Part shown: positions 1 through 13,082 of the stretch, one piece after another
Numbering within the stretch: the first letter of the stretch is position 1
How the letters are laid out: every line of letters begins with the position of its first letter
Assembly: GCA_021793575.1 (NCBI GenBank)
Contig: JAJYSM010000006.1
Span: 17,041-81,040 of the forward strand
Length of the DNA stretch: 64,000 nucleotides
Direction of reading: 5' to 3'
Source of the DNA: Pseudomonadota bacterium
Lineage (GTDB): Bacteria > Pseudomonadota > Gammaproteobacteria > Xanthomonadales > Rhodanobacteraceae
Notes under the pieces: model-generated
The model's input: the letters and a program-made list of their open reading frames with translations, nothing else
The model's database searches: none
Told to the model about the DNA's origin: nothing
Program-made: the position numbers and the translations under genes

Positions 1-2
1 AC

Positions 3-1715
<1,713 letters not shown>

Positions 1716-1730
1716 CCGCAACATCCACCA

Positions 1731-1760
1731 GGCCGTGCCGGCGGAGTCGCCGGCACGGCC
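1731..1760 (+). terminator. Strong hairpin after the GH13 gene (13-bp perfect stem, 4-nt loop)
   Basis: GGCCGTGCCGGCG-gagt-CGCCGGCACGGCC, 16 nt after the stop codon. No T-tract follows, so termination is uncertain. Confidence 0.5.
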
Positions 1761-1853
1761 CCCTTGGTACGACCTCCCGCAGACCACGCGGCACAAATCA
1801 CGGCCTTGGGGCTGGACGCCGCGCGCCGGCTGGGGGACACTTCCAATCGCTCA

Positions 1854-1867
1854 TGTAAACGATTACA
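1854..1867. promoter_or_regulatory. LacI/GalR-family operator-like palindrome
   Basis: TGTAAACGATTACA matches TGnAAnCGnTTnCA. It lies about 55 bp upstream of the GH39 start. Confidence 0.65.
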
Positions 1868-1922
1868 TCGCACTCCAGCATGGCTTCGGCCGAGCCAGTG
1901 CGGCCGCCTCCAGGGAAATCCG

Positions 1923-3479
1923 ATGAATACCCCGTCCCGCACCCGCCGCTTCCTGCTCGGCCTCGGCGCCGCTGCCACCATCGCCAGCCTTGCCGTCAGC
2001 GCGGCTCCAGCCGCCGTCGAGCAGGTGGCGATCAGCGTCGATGCGCAAGCCAAAGCCACGCCGTTCCCGCATTTCTGGGAACAGATGTTCGGCTCCGGCC
2101 GCGCCGTGCTCGCCCTGCGCGACGACTACCGCAAGGATCTCGATGCGGTGCACCAGGCCACCGGCTTCGGCTACGTCCGCTTCCACGGCATCTTCGACCA
2201 CGACGTGGGCCTGGTGCAGCGCAGCGCCGACGGCACGATCAGCTACAACTTCTCCTACGTCGACCAGATCTACGACGGCCTGCTCGAACGCGGCGTCAAG
2301 CCCTTCGTCGAGCTGAGCTTCATGCCGCCGGAGCTCACCTCCGATCCGCAGGCGCTGCAGGAGTTCTGGTATCACCCCAACATCGCGCCACCGAAAAGCT
2401 ACGTCGAGTGGGACGCGATGATCCGGGCGTTCGCCAGGCACCTGATCGCGCGCTACGGCATCGACGAAGTGGCCAGCTGGTACTTCGAGGTGTGGAACGA
2501 GCCGAATATCGGCTTCTGGGCCGGCCGGCCAGCGCAGTCCACCTACTTCACCCTGTACGACCACACCGCCCGCGCGCTCAAGGCGGTCAGCCCGCGCCTG
2601 CGCGTGGGTGGGCCATCCACCGCGCAGGGCGCGTGGGCCACCGACTTCCTCGCGCATGCGAAGAGGGATCAAGTGCCGGTCGATTTCATCAGCAGCCACG
2701 TCTACGGCGACGACACCGCGAAGAACGTGTTCCACACCGACGAGAACATTCCGCGCCGTGACATGGTCTGCCGCACGGTGGACCAGGTGCACAAGGAGAT
2801 CGCCGCCTCGCCCTACCCGCACATGCCGCTGATCTTCAGCGAGTACAACGCCAGCTACGCCAACCTGCCCAACGTCACCGACAACGTGTTCATGGGCCCG
2901 TGGCTGGCCAACACCATCCGCGAGTGCGCCGGCAAGGTGCAGATCATGAGCTACTGGGCGTTCTCCGACGTGTTCGAGGAACAGGGCGTGGTGAAGACGC
3001 CGTTCTACGGCGGCTTCGGGCTGATCGCGGAGGACCGCATCGACAAGCCCGCGTTCAACGCGTTCGCCATGCTGCACAAGCTTGGCGACCAGCGGCTCAA
3101 GGTGACATCCGACTCGGCCCTGGCCACCCGCCGCGCCGACGGCACCGTGGTGCTGGCGCTGTGGAACTATGCGCCGCCGGTCGGCGACAGCGCCAGCTAC
3201 ACGCCGGGCGAACCCGGCGGCGCGCCGAAACATTTCAGCATCGACGTGCAGCACCTCGCCGCCGGTGCCCACGCCACCGCGTGGCGGCTGGACGAAACCC
3301 ACGGCAACGTGATCGCCAGCTTCAACCAGATGGGCCGGCCCGCCTTCCCCAGCCGCGAGCAGATCGCGCAGCTGCGCGCCGCCGGCCAACTGGCCGCACC
3401 GGAGCCGCTGGACCTCACCGACGGCAAGTTCGAGATCACCGTTCCACCGCAGGGCCTGGTGGTGGTGGAGCTGCACTGA
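1923..3479 (+). CDS. GH39 beta-xylosidase-like glycoside hydrolase, exported
   Basis: Signal peptide [30 protein letters not shown]; acid/base motif VWNEPN; nucleophile region FSEYNAS. Confidence 0.85.
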   Translation: MNTPSRTRRFLLGLGAAATIASLAVSAAPAAVEQVAISVDAQAKATPFPHFWEQMFGSGRAVLALRDDYRKDLDAVHQATGFGYVRFHGIFDHDVGLVQRSADGTISYNFSYVDQIYDGLLERGVKPFVELSFMPPELTSDPQALQEFWYHPNIAPPKSYVEWDAMIRAFARHLIARYGIDEVASWYFEVWNEPNIGFWAGRPAQSTYFTLYDHTARALKAVSPRLRVGGPSTAQGAWATDFLAHAKRDQVPVDFISSHVYGDDTAKNVFHTDENIPRRDMVCRTVDQVHKEIAASPYPHMPLIFSEYNASYANLPNVTDNVFMGPWLANTIRECAGKVQIMSYWAFSDVFEEQGVVKTPFYGGFGLIAEDRIDKPAFNAFAMLHKLGDQRLKVTSDSALATRRADGTVVLALWNYAPPVGDSASYTPGEPGGAPKHFSIDVQHLAAGAHATAWRLDETHGNVIASFNQMGRPAFPSREQIAQLRAAGQLAAPEPLDLTDGKFEITVPPQGLVVVELH

Positions 3480-3916
3480 GCTGCCTGGCATCGTGTCTGC
3501 ACGAAGGCCGCGCCTGTCAGCTGCTTGAGCGCAAAGGCGGTCGGCCGCATGGGGCCGTCGTCGGAGTTCGCCTTGTCGCTGAAGCAGTGCGTTGCAGGGC
3601 GTTTCTTGAACTTCTGGGCACTCCGGAAGAAGCAGACGGGACGGGACCGATCGACTATGCCGCCAGTGCCGCCACCATTGGAAAAAGGCGGCGCGCCTGC
3701 CGCGGCCATCCGGCTGCCGCGACGCCGCTGTCGCCGATGAATACGTATGCAGTCGCTGGTTGCTGCAGCGCGAGGCTGCCTACCATGCAGGGCCTCGCGG
3801 CCTCGTCGATGTTGCGGCCGCAGCATGCGGCAGGCGTCGCGCCGTGACATAACAGCTGCCAGAGGACTCCTGCCAATGACCCATACCACCCCCACTTCCG
3901 CGCCCGCAGCGCGCCC

Positions 3917-6106
3917 ATGCTGAGCCTGCTGCTTAGCGTCGCGATGGCGGCGAGTGCGACCGCGCCGGCGTGGCACGACGGGCTGGACTGGCACGGCGTG
4001 CACGTCAGCATCGACCGCGACGCCCACGGCAGCTATACGCTGGCGTGGCCGTTCGGGCAGCGCGTGATTGCCGCGCAGCCGTTGCAGGTCGACACCGCCA
4101 GCCCGCTGTTCAACGGGTTGTATGCGATGGCGCAGGATGACCTGCAGCTCGATTCGGTGACGGCGATCCGCGACGGCGCGTTCGATCACGGCCAGCCGAT
4201 TCCCTGCCACTGCTTCGAGACCGGGCTGAAGTGGCCGTATGTGTGGACGCGCGACCTGTCCTACTCGATCGACCTGGGCCTGTGGCGCTTTGATCCGACG
4301 CGGGCGCGCAACGGGCTGCTGTTCAAGCTGTCCGGCGTGCGCGAGCCCACCGCGCCGCAGGGATGGTACGCGATGCAGGACACCGGCTCGGGCGGCAGCT
4401 GGCCGATCAGCACCGACCGCATCGTGTGGTTTCTCGGCGCCCAGCATCTGCTCGATGACCAGGCCTTTGCCGAGCGCGTCTGGCCGGCGCTGCAGGACAC
4501 GCTGGCGCAGGACCGGCAGTACGCGTTCGACGCCGCCTTCGGGCTGTATCGGGGCGAGACCTCGTTCATGGACTGGCGCGAGCAGAGCTATCCGGCATGG
4601 ACAGCGAACAACGTCACCTTCATCGCGCAGTCGTATGCGCTGTCCACCAACGTGCTGCACTACCAGGCGCTGCAGCTGGCCGCCACGCTGGCCGACGCCC
4701 ACCGCGACGCGCCGGCCGCCAGGGATTACCGCGCCCAGGCCGCCGCGCTGAAGGCGGCGATCAACGCGCACTTCTGGCGCGCCGATCGCGGCATGTACAT
4801 GAGCTACCTCGGCGGCGACGGCACGCCGTACGACACCTACGATCTGCTCGGCATCGCGCTGGCGATCACCAGCGGCGTGGCCGACGGCGCGCGCGCGCGG
4901 CAGACGCTGGCGAACTATCCGACCTGGCCGGCCGGCAGCCCGGTGATGTGGCCCGAGCGCGCCGACCAGCCGATCTACCACAACCGCGCGATCTGGCCGT
5001 TCGTCAGCGCCTACGCGCTGCGCGCCGCGCGCACGGTGAACGATCCGGCACGCATCGCGCACGAGATCCGCTCGGTGATGCGCGGCGCCGCGCTGTACGG
5101 CTCCAACCTGGAGAACTACGAGCTGCTGACCCAGGGCCAGCACGTGGACGAGGGCAAGCTGAGCGGCCCGGTGGTCAACTCGCCGCGCCAGCTGTGGTCG
5201 GTGGCGGCGTATCTGGACGTGGTCAGCGAGGGCGTGTTCGGCCTCACCGGGGACGGCCGCGTGCAGCCCAAGCTGCCGGTGTCGCTGGTGTCGATGCTGT
5301 TCGGCGCGCGCCACGCCATCACGCTGAACCTGCCCGACCGCCGCATCACGCTGCAGCTGCCCGGAAAATACGCCGGCAACCTGCTGGTTGCCGATCGGGT
5401 CACCACGCACGGCAGCGATACCGTGGTGATGCTGAAAGCGGTGCAGGTGCCCGACGCACCGCTGCGCACCGATGCGCCGCTGTACGCGCCCGCGGCGCCG
5501 CCCGCGCCCACGCTCACGGCCGCTGGCGACCATTGGACCGTCACCACCGACGGCAAGCTGCAGCTGTACGTGAACGGCCGGCGCGCGCAGGTCATCGACG
5601 GCAGCGGCTCGCTGCCGCGCACCGGCGCGCTCACCTGCGTCAGCGCCACGCGGGTCGGCGCGAACGGGCTGGAATCGCTGCACAGCCCCGACCGCTGCGT
5701 GGGTGAACTGGCGCCCGTTACGGGCGCGTGGCCGCGCACGTGGACGGCGCCGTCGACCGGCCGCTACCGCGTGACGCTGGACTACCGCAACGATCACGGC
5801 CCGATCAACACCGGCATCACCGCGGCGGTGAAGCTGCTCGCCATCCGCTGCGCCGGCAGCGCACCGCAGCGCGTGCCGATCGTGATGCCGCACAGCGTGG
5901 GCGTGCAGCGCTCCACCTACGCCAGCTTCGCGGCGCGTGCCGGCGCCGCTTGCCGGTTCACGCTCGACGACGGTTTCAACATGAGCTACCTGCGCCACTT
6001 CGCGCACTACACCGGCGGCCAGGGCGGCAGCGATGGCCCCCTCAATCAGGCCGACGTCGGCGATCTGCTGATCGCGCCGCTGGCCCAGGGAACCTCCACG
6101 CCATGA
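3917..6106 (+). CDS. Six-hairpin glycosidase-like (GH63-like) secreted enzyme with C-terminal sugar-binding-like region
   Basis: 729 aa ORF with [25 protein letters not shown] and [16 protein letters not shown]. The start is uncertain (see finding). Confidence 0.65.
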   Translation: MLSLLLSVAMAASATAPAWHDGLDWHGVHVSIDRDAHGSYTLAWPFGQRVIAAQPLQVDTASPLFNGLYAMAQDDLQLDSVTAIRDGAFDHGQPIPCHCFETGLKWPYVWTRDLSYSIDLGLWRFDPTRARNGLLFKLSGVREPTAPQGWYAMQDTGSGGSWPISTDRIVWFLGAQHLLDDQAFAERVWPALQDTLAQDRQYAFDAAFGLYRGETSFMDWREQSYPAWTANNVTFIAQSYALSTNVLHYQALQLAATLADAHRDAPAARDYRAQAAALKAAINAHFWRADRGMYMSYLGGDGTPYDTYDLLGIALAITSGVADGARARQTLANYPTWPAGSPVMWPERADQPIYHNRAIWPFVSAYALRAARTVNDPARIAHEIRSVMRGAALYGSNLENYELLTQGQHVDEGKLSGPVVNSPRQLWSVAAYLDVVSEGVFGLTGDGRVQPKLPVSLVSMLFGARHAITLNLPDRRITLQLPGKYAGNLLVADRVTTHGSDTVVMLKAVQVPDAPLRTDAPLYAPAAPPAPTLTAAGDHWTVTTDGKLQLYVNGRRAQVIDGSGSLPRTGALTCVSATRVGANGLESLHSPDRCVGELAPVTGAWPRTWTAPSTGRYRVTLDYRNDHGPINTGITAAVKLLAIRCAGSAPQRVPIVMPHSVGVQRSTYASFAARAGAACRFTLDDGFNMSYLRHFAHYTGGQGGSDGPLNQADVGDLLIAPLAQGTSTP

Positions 6107-7602
6107 GCAGAAAACCCGAGCTGTCGTTCTGGCAGATATGGAACATGTGCTTCGGCTTTCTCGGCATCCAGTTCGGCTTCGCGCTGCAGAACGCCAACGT
6201 CAGCCGGATCTTTCAGACGCTCGGCGCGAACGTCAACGACATTCCCGCGCTGTGGATCGCCGCGCCGCTCACCGGGCTGATCGTGCAGCCGATCATCGGC
6301 TATCTGTCCGACCGCACCTGGACGCGGCTGGGGCGGCGGCGGCCGTACTTCCTGGTCGGCGCGGTGCTGGCTTCGCTGGCGCTGCTGGTGATGCCGAATG
6401 CGCCGGTACTGTGGATGGCGGCCGGCCTGCTGTGGGTGCTGGATGCGTCGATCAACGTGTCGATGGAGCCGTTCCGCGCCTTTGTCGGCGACCAGCTGCC
6501 GCCACGCCAGCGCCCCGCCGGCTACGCGGTGCAGAGCTTCTTCATCGGGCTGGGCTCGGTGATCGCCTCGGCGCTGCCGTGGCTGCTGGCGCAGCTGGGC
6601 GTGCAGAACACGGCGGCACCCGGCCACGTGCCGGAAACGGTGAAACTCGCCTTCTACGTGGGTGGCGGCGTGCTGCTTGGCGCGGTGGTGTGGACGGTGC
6701 TGTCCACCCGCGAATACCCGCCGCAGCAGCTGCGCGATTTCGACGACGCCGCGGCCGCGCAGCCGACGGTGAACACCGCGCGCGCGTGGCGGCCGGGCCT
6801 GCTTTTGCTGATCGCCGGCGCGCTGGTGCTGCTGGCGATCCGCCACTTCGCGCTGGAAAAGGAGCTGTACCTGCTCGGCGGCGGGCTGCTGGTGTTCGGC
6901 CTGCTGTTTGCGTGGCTGAGCTTCTCGCAGCGTAGCGGCATGCTGCGCGACGTGATGTCCGACCTGTACGGCATGCCCGGCACGATGCGCCAGCTGGCGG
7001 TAGTGCAGTTCTTCTCGTGGTTCGCGCTGTTCGCGATGTGGATCTACACCACGCCGGCGGTGACCCAGGTGCTTTATGGCAGCAGCGATACCGCCTCGGC
7101 CGCGTACAACGAGGGCGCCAACTGGGTCGGCATGCTTTTCGGCGCGTACAACGGCTTTGCCGCGCTGGCGGCGATGGTGATCCCGCTGCTGGTGCGCCGA
7201 CTCGACCTGCGCTGGAGCCATCTGATCAACCTGTGGCTGGGCGGCGTGGGACTGCTGTCGTTCCTGTTCATCCGCAACCCCGACTGGCTGCTGGTTTCAA
7301 TGCTCGGCGTGGGCTTTGCGTGGGCCTCGATCCTGTCGCTGCCCTACGCGATGCTGTCGGACAACCTGCCGGCGGCGAAGATGGGCGTGTACATGGGCAT
7401 CTTCAATTTCTTCATCGTGATTCCGCAGCTGCTGGCCGCCAGCGTGCTGGGCCTGCTGCTGCGGCTGTTCTTCCACGGCCAGCCGATCTGGGCGCTGGGA
7501 CTGGGTGGCGCCAGCCTGATCGTCGCCGGCCTATTCACCCTGCGCGTGCGCGAGCCGGGCGACGAGGCGATACCGGCGGCCACCCGCGTCACCGCGGGCT
7601 GA
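6103..7602 (+). CDS. MFS sugar transporter (SLC45/GPH-like)
   Basis: ATGA overlap with the previous gene; about 12 TM helices; [22 protein letters not shown] motif. Confidence 0.85.
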   Translation: MSRKPELSFWQIWNMCFGFLGIQFGFALQNANVSRIFQTLGANVNDIPALWIAAPLTGLIVQPIIGYLSDRTWTRLGRRRPYFLVGAVLASLALLVMPNAPVLWMAAGLLWVLDASINVSMEPFRAFVGDQLPPRQRPAGYAVQSFFIGLGSVIASALPWLLAQLGVQNTAAPGHVPETVKLAFYVGGGVLLGAVVWTVLSTREYPPQQLRDFDDAAAAQPTVNTARAWRPGLLLLIAGALVLLAIRHFALEKELYLLGGGLLVFGLLFAWLSFSQRSGMLRDVMSDLYGMPGTMRQLAVVQFFSWFALFAMWIYTTPAVTQVLYGSSDTASAAYNEGANWVGMLFGAYNGFAALAAMVIPLLVRRLDLRWSHLINLWLGGVGLLSFLFIRNPDWLLVSMLGVGFAWASILSLPYAMLSDNLPAAKMGVYMGIFNFFIVIPQLLAASVLGLLLRLFFHGQPIWALGLGGASLIVAGLFTLRVREPGDEAIPAATRVTAG

Positions 7603-7720
7603 AACCGCCGGCGGTCACCGCGCTGGCGGGCGACCCGCAGCGTGCGGCATACTCGCCGCAGCCCCGCTCGACGGGTCGCCTTGACATCATTGCGCCGGTG
7701 AATCCGCCTTGAATTTCAGT

Positions 7721-7918
7721 ATGTCGTCGCTGCTCTGGGGCGTGCTGTTCGGCTCGCTCGGCTTCGGCTACTTCCTCTACGGCAAGAAGCAGGGCGCCGT
7801 GATTCCGCTGGTCTGCGGACTGCTGCTGATGGTTTTTCCCTACTTCATTTCCAACACCGCGCTGGTGGTGCTGGTGGGCATGGCGCTGGCCGCGATTCCC
7901 TGGTTCATCGGGCGCTGA
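7721..7918 (+). CDS. Small hypothetical membrane protein
   Basis: Hydrophobic ORF MSSLLWGVLFGSLGFGYFLYGKKQGAVIPLVCGLLLMVFPYFI..., with probable TM helices. Confidence 0.6.
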   Translation: MSSLLWGVLFGSLGFGYFLYGKKQGAVIPLVCGLLLMVFPYFISNTALVVLVGMALAAIPWFIGR

Positions 7919-7931
7919 AAGCGGCGGTGAC

Positions 7932-8831
7932 TCAAGCAGCCATGGCGGCTTGCAGCGGGGCGGCTATCACGGCCGGTTGCGCGAGTCGCCCACGCGCCGC
8001 ATCGGCCAGCAACGCGCGGCAAGCCAGCAACGCGGCATGTTCGGTGCGCTGGCGCGCCAGCTTGGCGTCCATCTTCAGGCGCGGCCGGGCGTGACTGAAA
8101 CGCAGCCGCAGCTCGGCCGCGCTGGCAAACGCGGCACGGCGGCCAAGGCAGGTATGGTGACCTCCGCGATAGGCCACCGACAGTGCCGCGTCGTGGAACG
8201 GCGACGCGGCATAGTCCGTATGCAGCCAGCCGAGCTGGGCGGCGGCACGCAGGGCCATCGCGGCATTGGCGGCGCAGGCACTGGTTTTGCCCCCGGGCAC
8301 GGCGTAGGCAACCTCGATGGCACGCACCAGCGTGCGATATTCGGATCCGTTCAACGGCCGCTGCAGGGAGGGCAGCCTGGCACGTACTTCCAGCCACTCC
8401 TGATCCTCACCTGACAGCGCGCGGGAACGCGAGCTGGCGAGGTCGATCGCGCGCAGCAACGACACGCCCTGCTGCGCAATCAGCTCCTGTGTCAGCTGCT
8501 CGCGGTTCAACGGACGGGGCCGATTGAAGCCGTCGTGATCGATCCAGCGCATCAACTCCACCGCATCGAACAGGCGCCGGTCTGGTCCCGGTCGCTGGAA
8601 GCTTTCGCACTCGATGGTGTCGTGCAGGTGCCGTTTGACTGGCGCGATGCCGCGGGCCTTGGCGTACATCAGCCGCTGCAGCAGCACCTCCGCGGTGACC
8701 AGATGCTCGTGGTAGTTGGCGTGTGTGACGTGATCGCCCGGACCGGTGAAGTAGACGAAGCTAAAGGGGCGCGAGATGGGAGGCCGTGACGCGAAGTCCG
8801 GCACCTGCCGGCGGGTCATCGGTGGATTCAC
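7932..8831 (-). CDS. Hypothetical protein, no recognised family
   Basis: 299 aa ORF with balanced composition; the overlapping plus-strand ORFs look like frame artefacts. Confidence 0.6.
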   Translation of the reverse strand: MNPPMTRRQVPDFASRPPISRPFSFVYFTGPGDHVTHANYHEHLVTAEVLLQRLMYAKARGIAPVKRHLHDTIECESFQRPGPDRRLFDAVELMRWIDHDGFNRPRPLNREQLTQELIAQQGVSLLRAIDLASSRSRALSGEDQEWLEVRARLPSLQRPLNGSEYRTLVRAIEVAYAVPGGKTSACAANAAMALRAAAQLGWLHTDYAASPFHDAALSVAYRGGHHTCLGRRAAFASAAELRLRFSHARPRLKMDAKLARQRTEHAALLACRALLADAARGRLAQPAVIAAPLQAAMAA

Positions 8832-9115
8832 GGCATGTTCCTTGGGGAGGAGTCGGCGGCACGCGGGCCGTCATGGGAAATTTGTCGGCGCCGGTTAGCC
8901 GCGTCGATTGACGCGTAGCGTCGCATGATCGCTCCGCCGCAGATGCCCGCTGCATCACAGTTTGCGTTGCGGCAGCACCGGCTCCGCCGATTTCGCATTG
9001 CGTTGACTGTTCCAGGTCGTGACAGGCATGCCGGAAGGGAAGCGCCATCTTCCAGGCGCGGGGCGACCCACTGCAGGACGACTCCAGCCCGTTGTACGGC
9101 AGCCCGAACCCGCGG

Positions 9116-9604
9116 CTACAGCCGCGTATACGACCACGACTGCATGCAGCCATGGCGATACGGCATCACACCGTGGAACGGACGCGGGTCGGCGTCGAAC
9201 ACCAGCGGCAGGAAGTGGCGATCGCCCTCCCACATCGGCAACGTCAGCAGCGCCTCGCGCGCCACCCATTCCAGCGCACCCTCGGCGTTGGCGGTGAACG
9301 GCACGCCGGTGTAGTCGTCGATCACGAAGATGAAGCCGAGCCAGTCCTCGCCCTGCTTGCCGAAGCCTGGCCAGTTCAGCGTGCCGCGCAGCTGCATCGA
9401 CCCGCAGCTGATGCCCGCCTCCTCCAGAATCTCGCGCCGCATGCAGGCGGCGATGTCCTCGCCCGGCTCCATCTTGCCGCCCAGCCCGTTGTACTTGCCC
9501 AGGTGCTGATCGTCCGCGCGCGCGTTGCGGTGGATCATCAGCACCTGGCTGCGGTCGGGCGACAGCACGTAGCCCAGCGTGGCCACAATCGGGGTGTAGG
9601 GCAT
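9116..9604 (-). CDS. NUDIX hydrolase (8-oxo-dGTP diphosphatase-like)
   Basis: Nudix box GGKMEPGEDIAACMRREILEEAGI. Start placed at MPYTPIVATLGYVL. Confidence 0.9.
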   Translation of the reverse strand: MPYTPIVATLGYVLSPDRSQVLMIHRNARADDQHLGKYNGLGGKMEPGEDIAACMRREILEEAGISCGSMQLRGTLNWPGFGKQGEDWLGFIFVIDDYTGVPFTANAEGALEWVAREALLTLPMWEGDRHFLPLVFDADPRPFHGVMPYRHGCMQSWSYTRL

Positions 9605-9725
9605 GACTCGGGTCGCTGGCAAAGAAGCCAGTTTAACGACCAGCCCGATGTGGTGCGCAACGACTGCATCAACACCCGCCCGGTACAGGCTTGCGCCGGC
9701 GCGGCCGGCCGGCGACCATCGGCAC

Positions 9726-10544
9726 ATGTCCGCCTTCGCGCCCCGCTTGAATTTCGCTGCCGCCAGCCGTTCGGCATGGCGTGTGCTGTTCGCCCTGCTG
9801 CTGTGCGCCGGCGTGCCTGGCTGCACGCCGCCGGCGCGCGCGCTGGACAGCCGCGAGCTGACGTTCGAGGGACAGATCTACCGCGTGGTGAAGCTGGATC
9901 TGCGGCACGACCCGCTGACCCTGCACTGGCGCGATCCGCAAAGCGGCCAGCCGTTCGGCAGCATCGAGACGCTGCGCCAGTGGGGCGCCGCCCACGGCCA
10001 GCGGCTGCTGTTCGCCGCCAACGCCGGCATCTACGACCAGCAGCTCGCGCCGCTGGGCCTGTACGTGGAAAACGGCCAGACCCGCGTGCCGCTGAACCTG
10101 GCGCACGGCAACCCCGCCGCGGGCAATTTCTCGCTGCTGCCGAACGGCGTGTTCGCGCTCTACCCCGACGGCCATGCGGCCGTGCGCACCAGCGCGGATT
10201 TCAAGCGCGACGGCAAGCGTGCGCGCTGGGCCACCCAGTCCGGCCCGATGCTGCTGGTGGACGGCAAGCTCAACGCACAGTTCGTCGACGATTCGTCCAG
10301 CCTGAAATGGCGCAGCGGCGTGTGCGTGAGAAACGGCACCGAGGTGATCTTCGCGGTGAGCGAGGCGCCGGTGAATTTCCACACGTTTGGACGGCTGTTT
10401 CGCGACCAGCTCGGCTGCCGCGATGCGCTGTACCTGGATGGCAGCATCTCGCAGCTGTACGTCGACGGCGAGGGCTATGCCGGCGCGCCGGCCTTCATGG
10501 TGAAGCCGTACGCCGGCATCTTTGCGGTGTTCGGCACCCGATGA
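9726..10544 (+). CDS. Phosphodiester glycosidase (NAGPA/DUF2233) family protein
   Basis: Signal/lipobox-like N-terminus LLCAGVPGC; FAANAGIYD, TQSGPMLLVDGK, ALYLDGSISQLY motifs. Confidence 0.8.
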   Translation: MSAFAPRLNFAAASRSAWRVLFALLLCAGVPGCTPPARALDSRELTFEGQIYRVVKLDLRHDPLTLHWRDPQSGQPFGSIETLRQWGAAHGQRLLFAANAGIYDQQLAPLGLYVENGQTRVPLNLAHGNPAAGNFSLLPNGVFALYPDGHAAVRTSADFKRDGKRARWATQSGPMLLVDGKLNAQFVDDSSSLKWRSGVCVRNGTEVIFAVSEAPVNFHTFGRLFRDQLGCRDALYLDGSISQLYVDGEGYAGAPAFMVKPYAGIFAVFGTR

Positions 10545-12946
10545 CCACGCGCGCGCGGCGCCGCTGGCGCGCGCTGCTGCTGGCGCTGCCGGCACTGTTG
10601 CTGCTCGCCTTCGGCACGCTGTGGTGGCTGCTGCTCGGCAGCCGCGCCCGCCTCGACGGACAGCTGCCGGCGGCCGGGCTGCACGCCGCGGTGAGCATCC
10701 GCCGCGACGCCCTCGGTACGGTGACGCTCGAGGGGAAAGATCGCGGCGACCTCAGCTACGCGCTGGGCTATGTGCATGCGCAGGAGCGTTTCTTCGAGAT
10801 GGATCTGATGCGCCGCCTGCCGGCCGGCGAGCTGGCGGCACTGGTCGGCCCGGCTGCACTGGACGCCGATCGCAACCATCGCCGCCAGCGCCTGCGCGCC
10901 GTGGTGGAGGCCGCGTATGCGCAGCTGCCGCCGGCGCAGAAGCGGCAGCTGGATCGCTACCGCGACGGGGTCAATGCGGGACTCGCCGACCTGCGCGTGC
11001 GGCCGTGGGAATACCTGCTGCTGGGCGTGCGGCCGCAGCCATGGCGGTCGCAGGACAGCCTGCTGGTGATCGCCGCGATGTACCTGGACCTGCAGGGCGA
11101 TGGCCGCAACCGGCGCGAGCTGCAGCTGGCGCAACTGCGCGCGGTGCTGCCCGCGCCGCTGGCGGATTTCCTGCTGGCGCCCGACCCCGACTGGGAGGCG
11201 CCGCTGAGCGGGCCGCTGTCGCCCCAGCCGGTGATCCCTGCGGCCGACGTGTTCGACCTGCGCCACGCCGCCGGTACTTCATCCGTCGCCGCAGCCGCCG
11301 CGCCGGTTCCGCTTGACGCGGCGCGCTACCCCGGCAGCAACAGCTTCGCGGTGGCCGGCGCGCTCACCGGCAGCGGCGCGGCGATGCTGGCCAACGACAT
11401 GCACCTGGGCCTGCGCGTGCCGAACATCTGGTTTCGCACCCGCTTGCGCTACCCCGATACGGGGGCACCGGGCGGGCAGCGCGACGTCAACGGCGTCAGC
11501 CTGCCCGGCACGCCGGCGCTGATCGTCGGCTCCAACGGCCAGATCGCCTGGGGCTTCACCAACAGTTACGGCGACTGGCAGGACTGGGTGCGCGTGCTGC
11601 GCGATCCGCGCGACCCCATGCGCTATCGGGTGCCCGGCGGCTGGGCCCGCATCGAGCGTCACGTCGAGCACATCCGGGTCAAGGGCGCGCCGGACAGCCT
11701 GCTCACGGTCGAGGACACGCGCTGGGGGCCGATCATGGCCCACGATGTGGACGGCACCGCGCTCGCGCTGGCGTGGATCGCCGACCGGCCGCGCGCGTAC
11801 AACCTGCAGCTGATGCAGCTCGAACGCGCGCCGGATGTCGACCGCGCGCTGGCGCTGGCGCCGCAGCTCGGCATGCCGCCGCAGAACCTGCTGGTCGCCG
11901 ATCGCGCCGGGCATATCGGCTGGACCATCGCCGGCAACAGCGTTCCGCTGCGCGCCGGTTTCGATCCGCAACTGCCAGCCGACTGGTCGCGAGCCGGCAG
12001 CGGCTGGATCGGCTGGGCCGCGCCGGCGCAATACCCACGCATCGAGAACCCCGCCGACGGCCGCCTGTGGACCGCCAATAACCGTACCGTCGGCGGCGAT
12101 GCGCTTGCGCTGCTCGGCAACGGCGGCCATGATCTGGGCGCCCGCGCGCAGCAGATCCGCGACGACCTGCAGACGCGCGCCCGCTTCACCCCCGCCAGCC
12201 TGCTCGACATCCAGCTTGACGACCGCGCGCGCTTCCTCACCCGCTGGCAGCAGCTGCTGCAGGACACCCTGGCCGACAGCCGCGATCCGGCGCTGCAGCC
12301 GCTGCGCCAGCTCACCGCCCACTGGCGCGACCGCGCGGCGGTGGACAGCGTCGACTACCGGCTGGTGCGCGCGTTCCGCAGCGCGGTGCAGGCGGCGACG
12401 CTGACGCCGTTCGTCGCCGCGGTGAGAGCGCGCCATCCCGATTTCAGCTGGCCCGGTGAGAACTCGGCCGAGGCCGCGGTGTGGGCGATGGTTCATCAGC
12501 AGCCGGCCCACCTGCTCGACCCACGCTACGCCAGCTGGCACGCGCTGCTGCTGGCGTCGGCGCAACGGGTGGTCGACACGCTGGGCCGGCAGCCCGGCGG
12601 CCTGGCCGCGCGAAGCTGGGGCGAGGTCAACCGCGCCGGCATCGATCACCCGCTGGCGCGTGCGCTGCCCGGCTGGCTCGCCCGCTTCATCGACATGCCG
12701 GATCAGCCGCTGCCCGGCGACAGCAACATGCCGCGCGTCGCCGCCCCCGGCTTCGGCGCCTCCGAGCGCCTCGACGTGGCGCCCGGCCACGAGGCGCAGG
12801 GCATCCTCGAAATGCCCGCCGGCCAGAGCGACAACCCGCTGTCGCCTTACTTCGGCGCCGGGCATGAAGACTGGGTCGAGGGCAAGCCCACGCCGCTGCT
12901 GCCCGGGCCGACGCAGCACACGCTGACGCTGCAACCGCTGCACTGA
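10541..12946 (+). CDS. Penicillin acylase family (Ntn-hydrolase) protein
   Basis: ATGA overlap; N-terminal anchor; GYVHAQERFFEMDLMRR; YPGSNSFAVAG with the catalytic-Ser context GSNSF; MLANDMHLGLRVPNIWF. Confidence 0.9.
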   Translation: MTTRARRRWRALLLALPALLLLAFGTLWWLLLGSRARLDGQLPAAGLHAAVSIRRDALGTVTLEGKDRGDLSYALGYVHAQERFFEMDLMRRLPAGELAALVGPAALDADRNHRRQRLRAVVEAAYAQLPPAQKRQLDRYRDGVNAGLADLRVRPWEYLLLGVRPQPWRSQDSLLVIAAMYLDLQGDGRNRRELQLAQLRAVLPAPLADFLLAPDPDWEAPLSGPLSPQPVIPAADVFDLRHAAGTSSVAAAAAPVPLDAARYPGSNSFAVAGALTGSGAAMLANDMHLGLRVPNIWFRTRLRYPDTGAPGGQRDVNGVSLPGTPALIVGSNGQIAWGFTNSYGDWQDWVRVLRDPRDPMRYRVPGGWARIERHVEHIRVKGAPDSLLTVEDTRWGPIMAHDVDGTALALAWIADRPRAYNLQLMQLERAPDVDRALALAPQLGMPPQNLLVADRAGHIGWTIAGNSVPLRAGFDPQLPADWSRAGSGWIGWAAPAQYPRIENPADGRLWTANNRTVGGDALALLGNGGHDLGARAQQIRDDLQTRARFTPASLLDIQLDDRARFLTRWQQLLQDTLADSRDPALQPLRQLTAHWRDRAAVDSVDYRLVRAFRSAVQAATLTPFVAAVRARHPDFSWPGENSAEAAVWAMVHQQPAHLLDPRYASWHALLLASAQRVVDTLGRQPGGLAARSWGEVNRAGIDHPLARALPGWLARFIDMPDQPLPGDSNMPRVAAPGFGASERLDVAPGHEAQGILEMPAGQSDNPLSPYFGAGHEDWVEGKPTPLLPGPTQHTLTLQPLH

Positions 12947-13082
12947 CGTCGCCCAGGCGGGCACCGCGGCGGCGCCAGCTTGCGTCGCTCAGCTAGCATG
13001 CGGCACCGGAGCTGATCGCCAGCCATGCGCATACACTCGCTCTTGTGCGAAATACTCTACGTGTGGAGAGGCGGATCAAGTC

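Noticed and set aside
3197-6007. 936-aa minus-strand ORF
   Set aside because: Antisense to the six-hairpin glycosidase gene; Arg/Ala/His-rich low-complexity translation typical of GC-rich shadow ORFs.
9092-10540. N-terminal 480 residues of the 1284-aa ORF ending at 12946
   Set aside because: The penicillin acylase starts at ATG 10541 with a clear TM anchor; the upstream part is a read-through frame overlapping the NUDIX and NAGPA-like genes.
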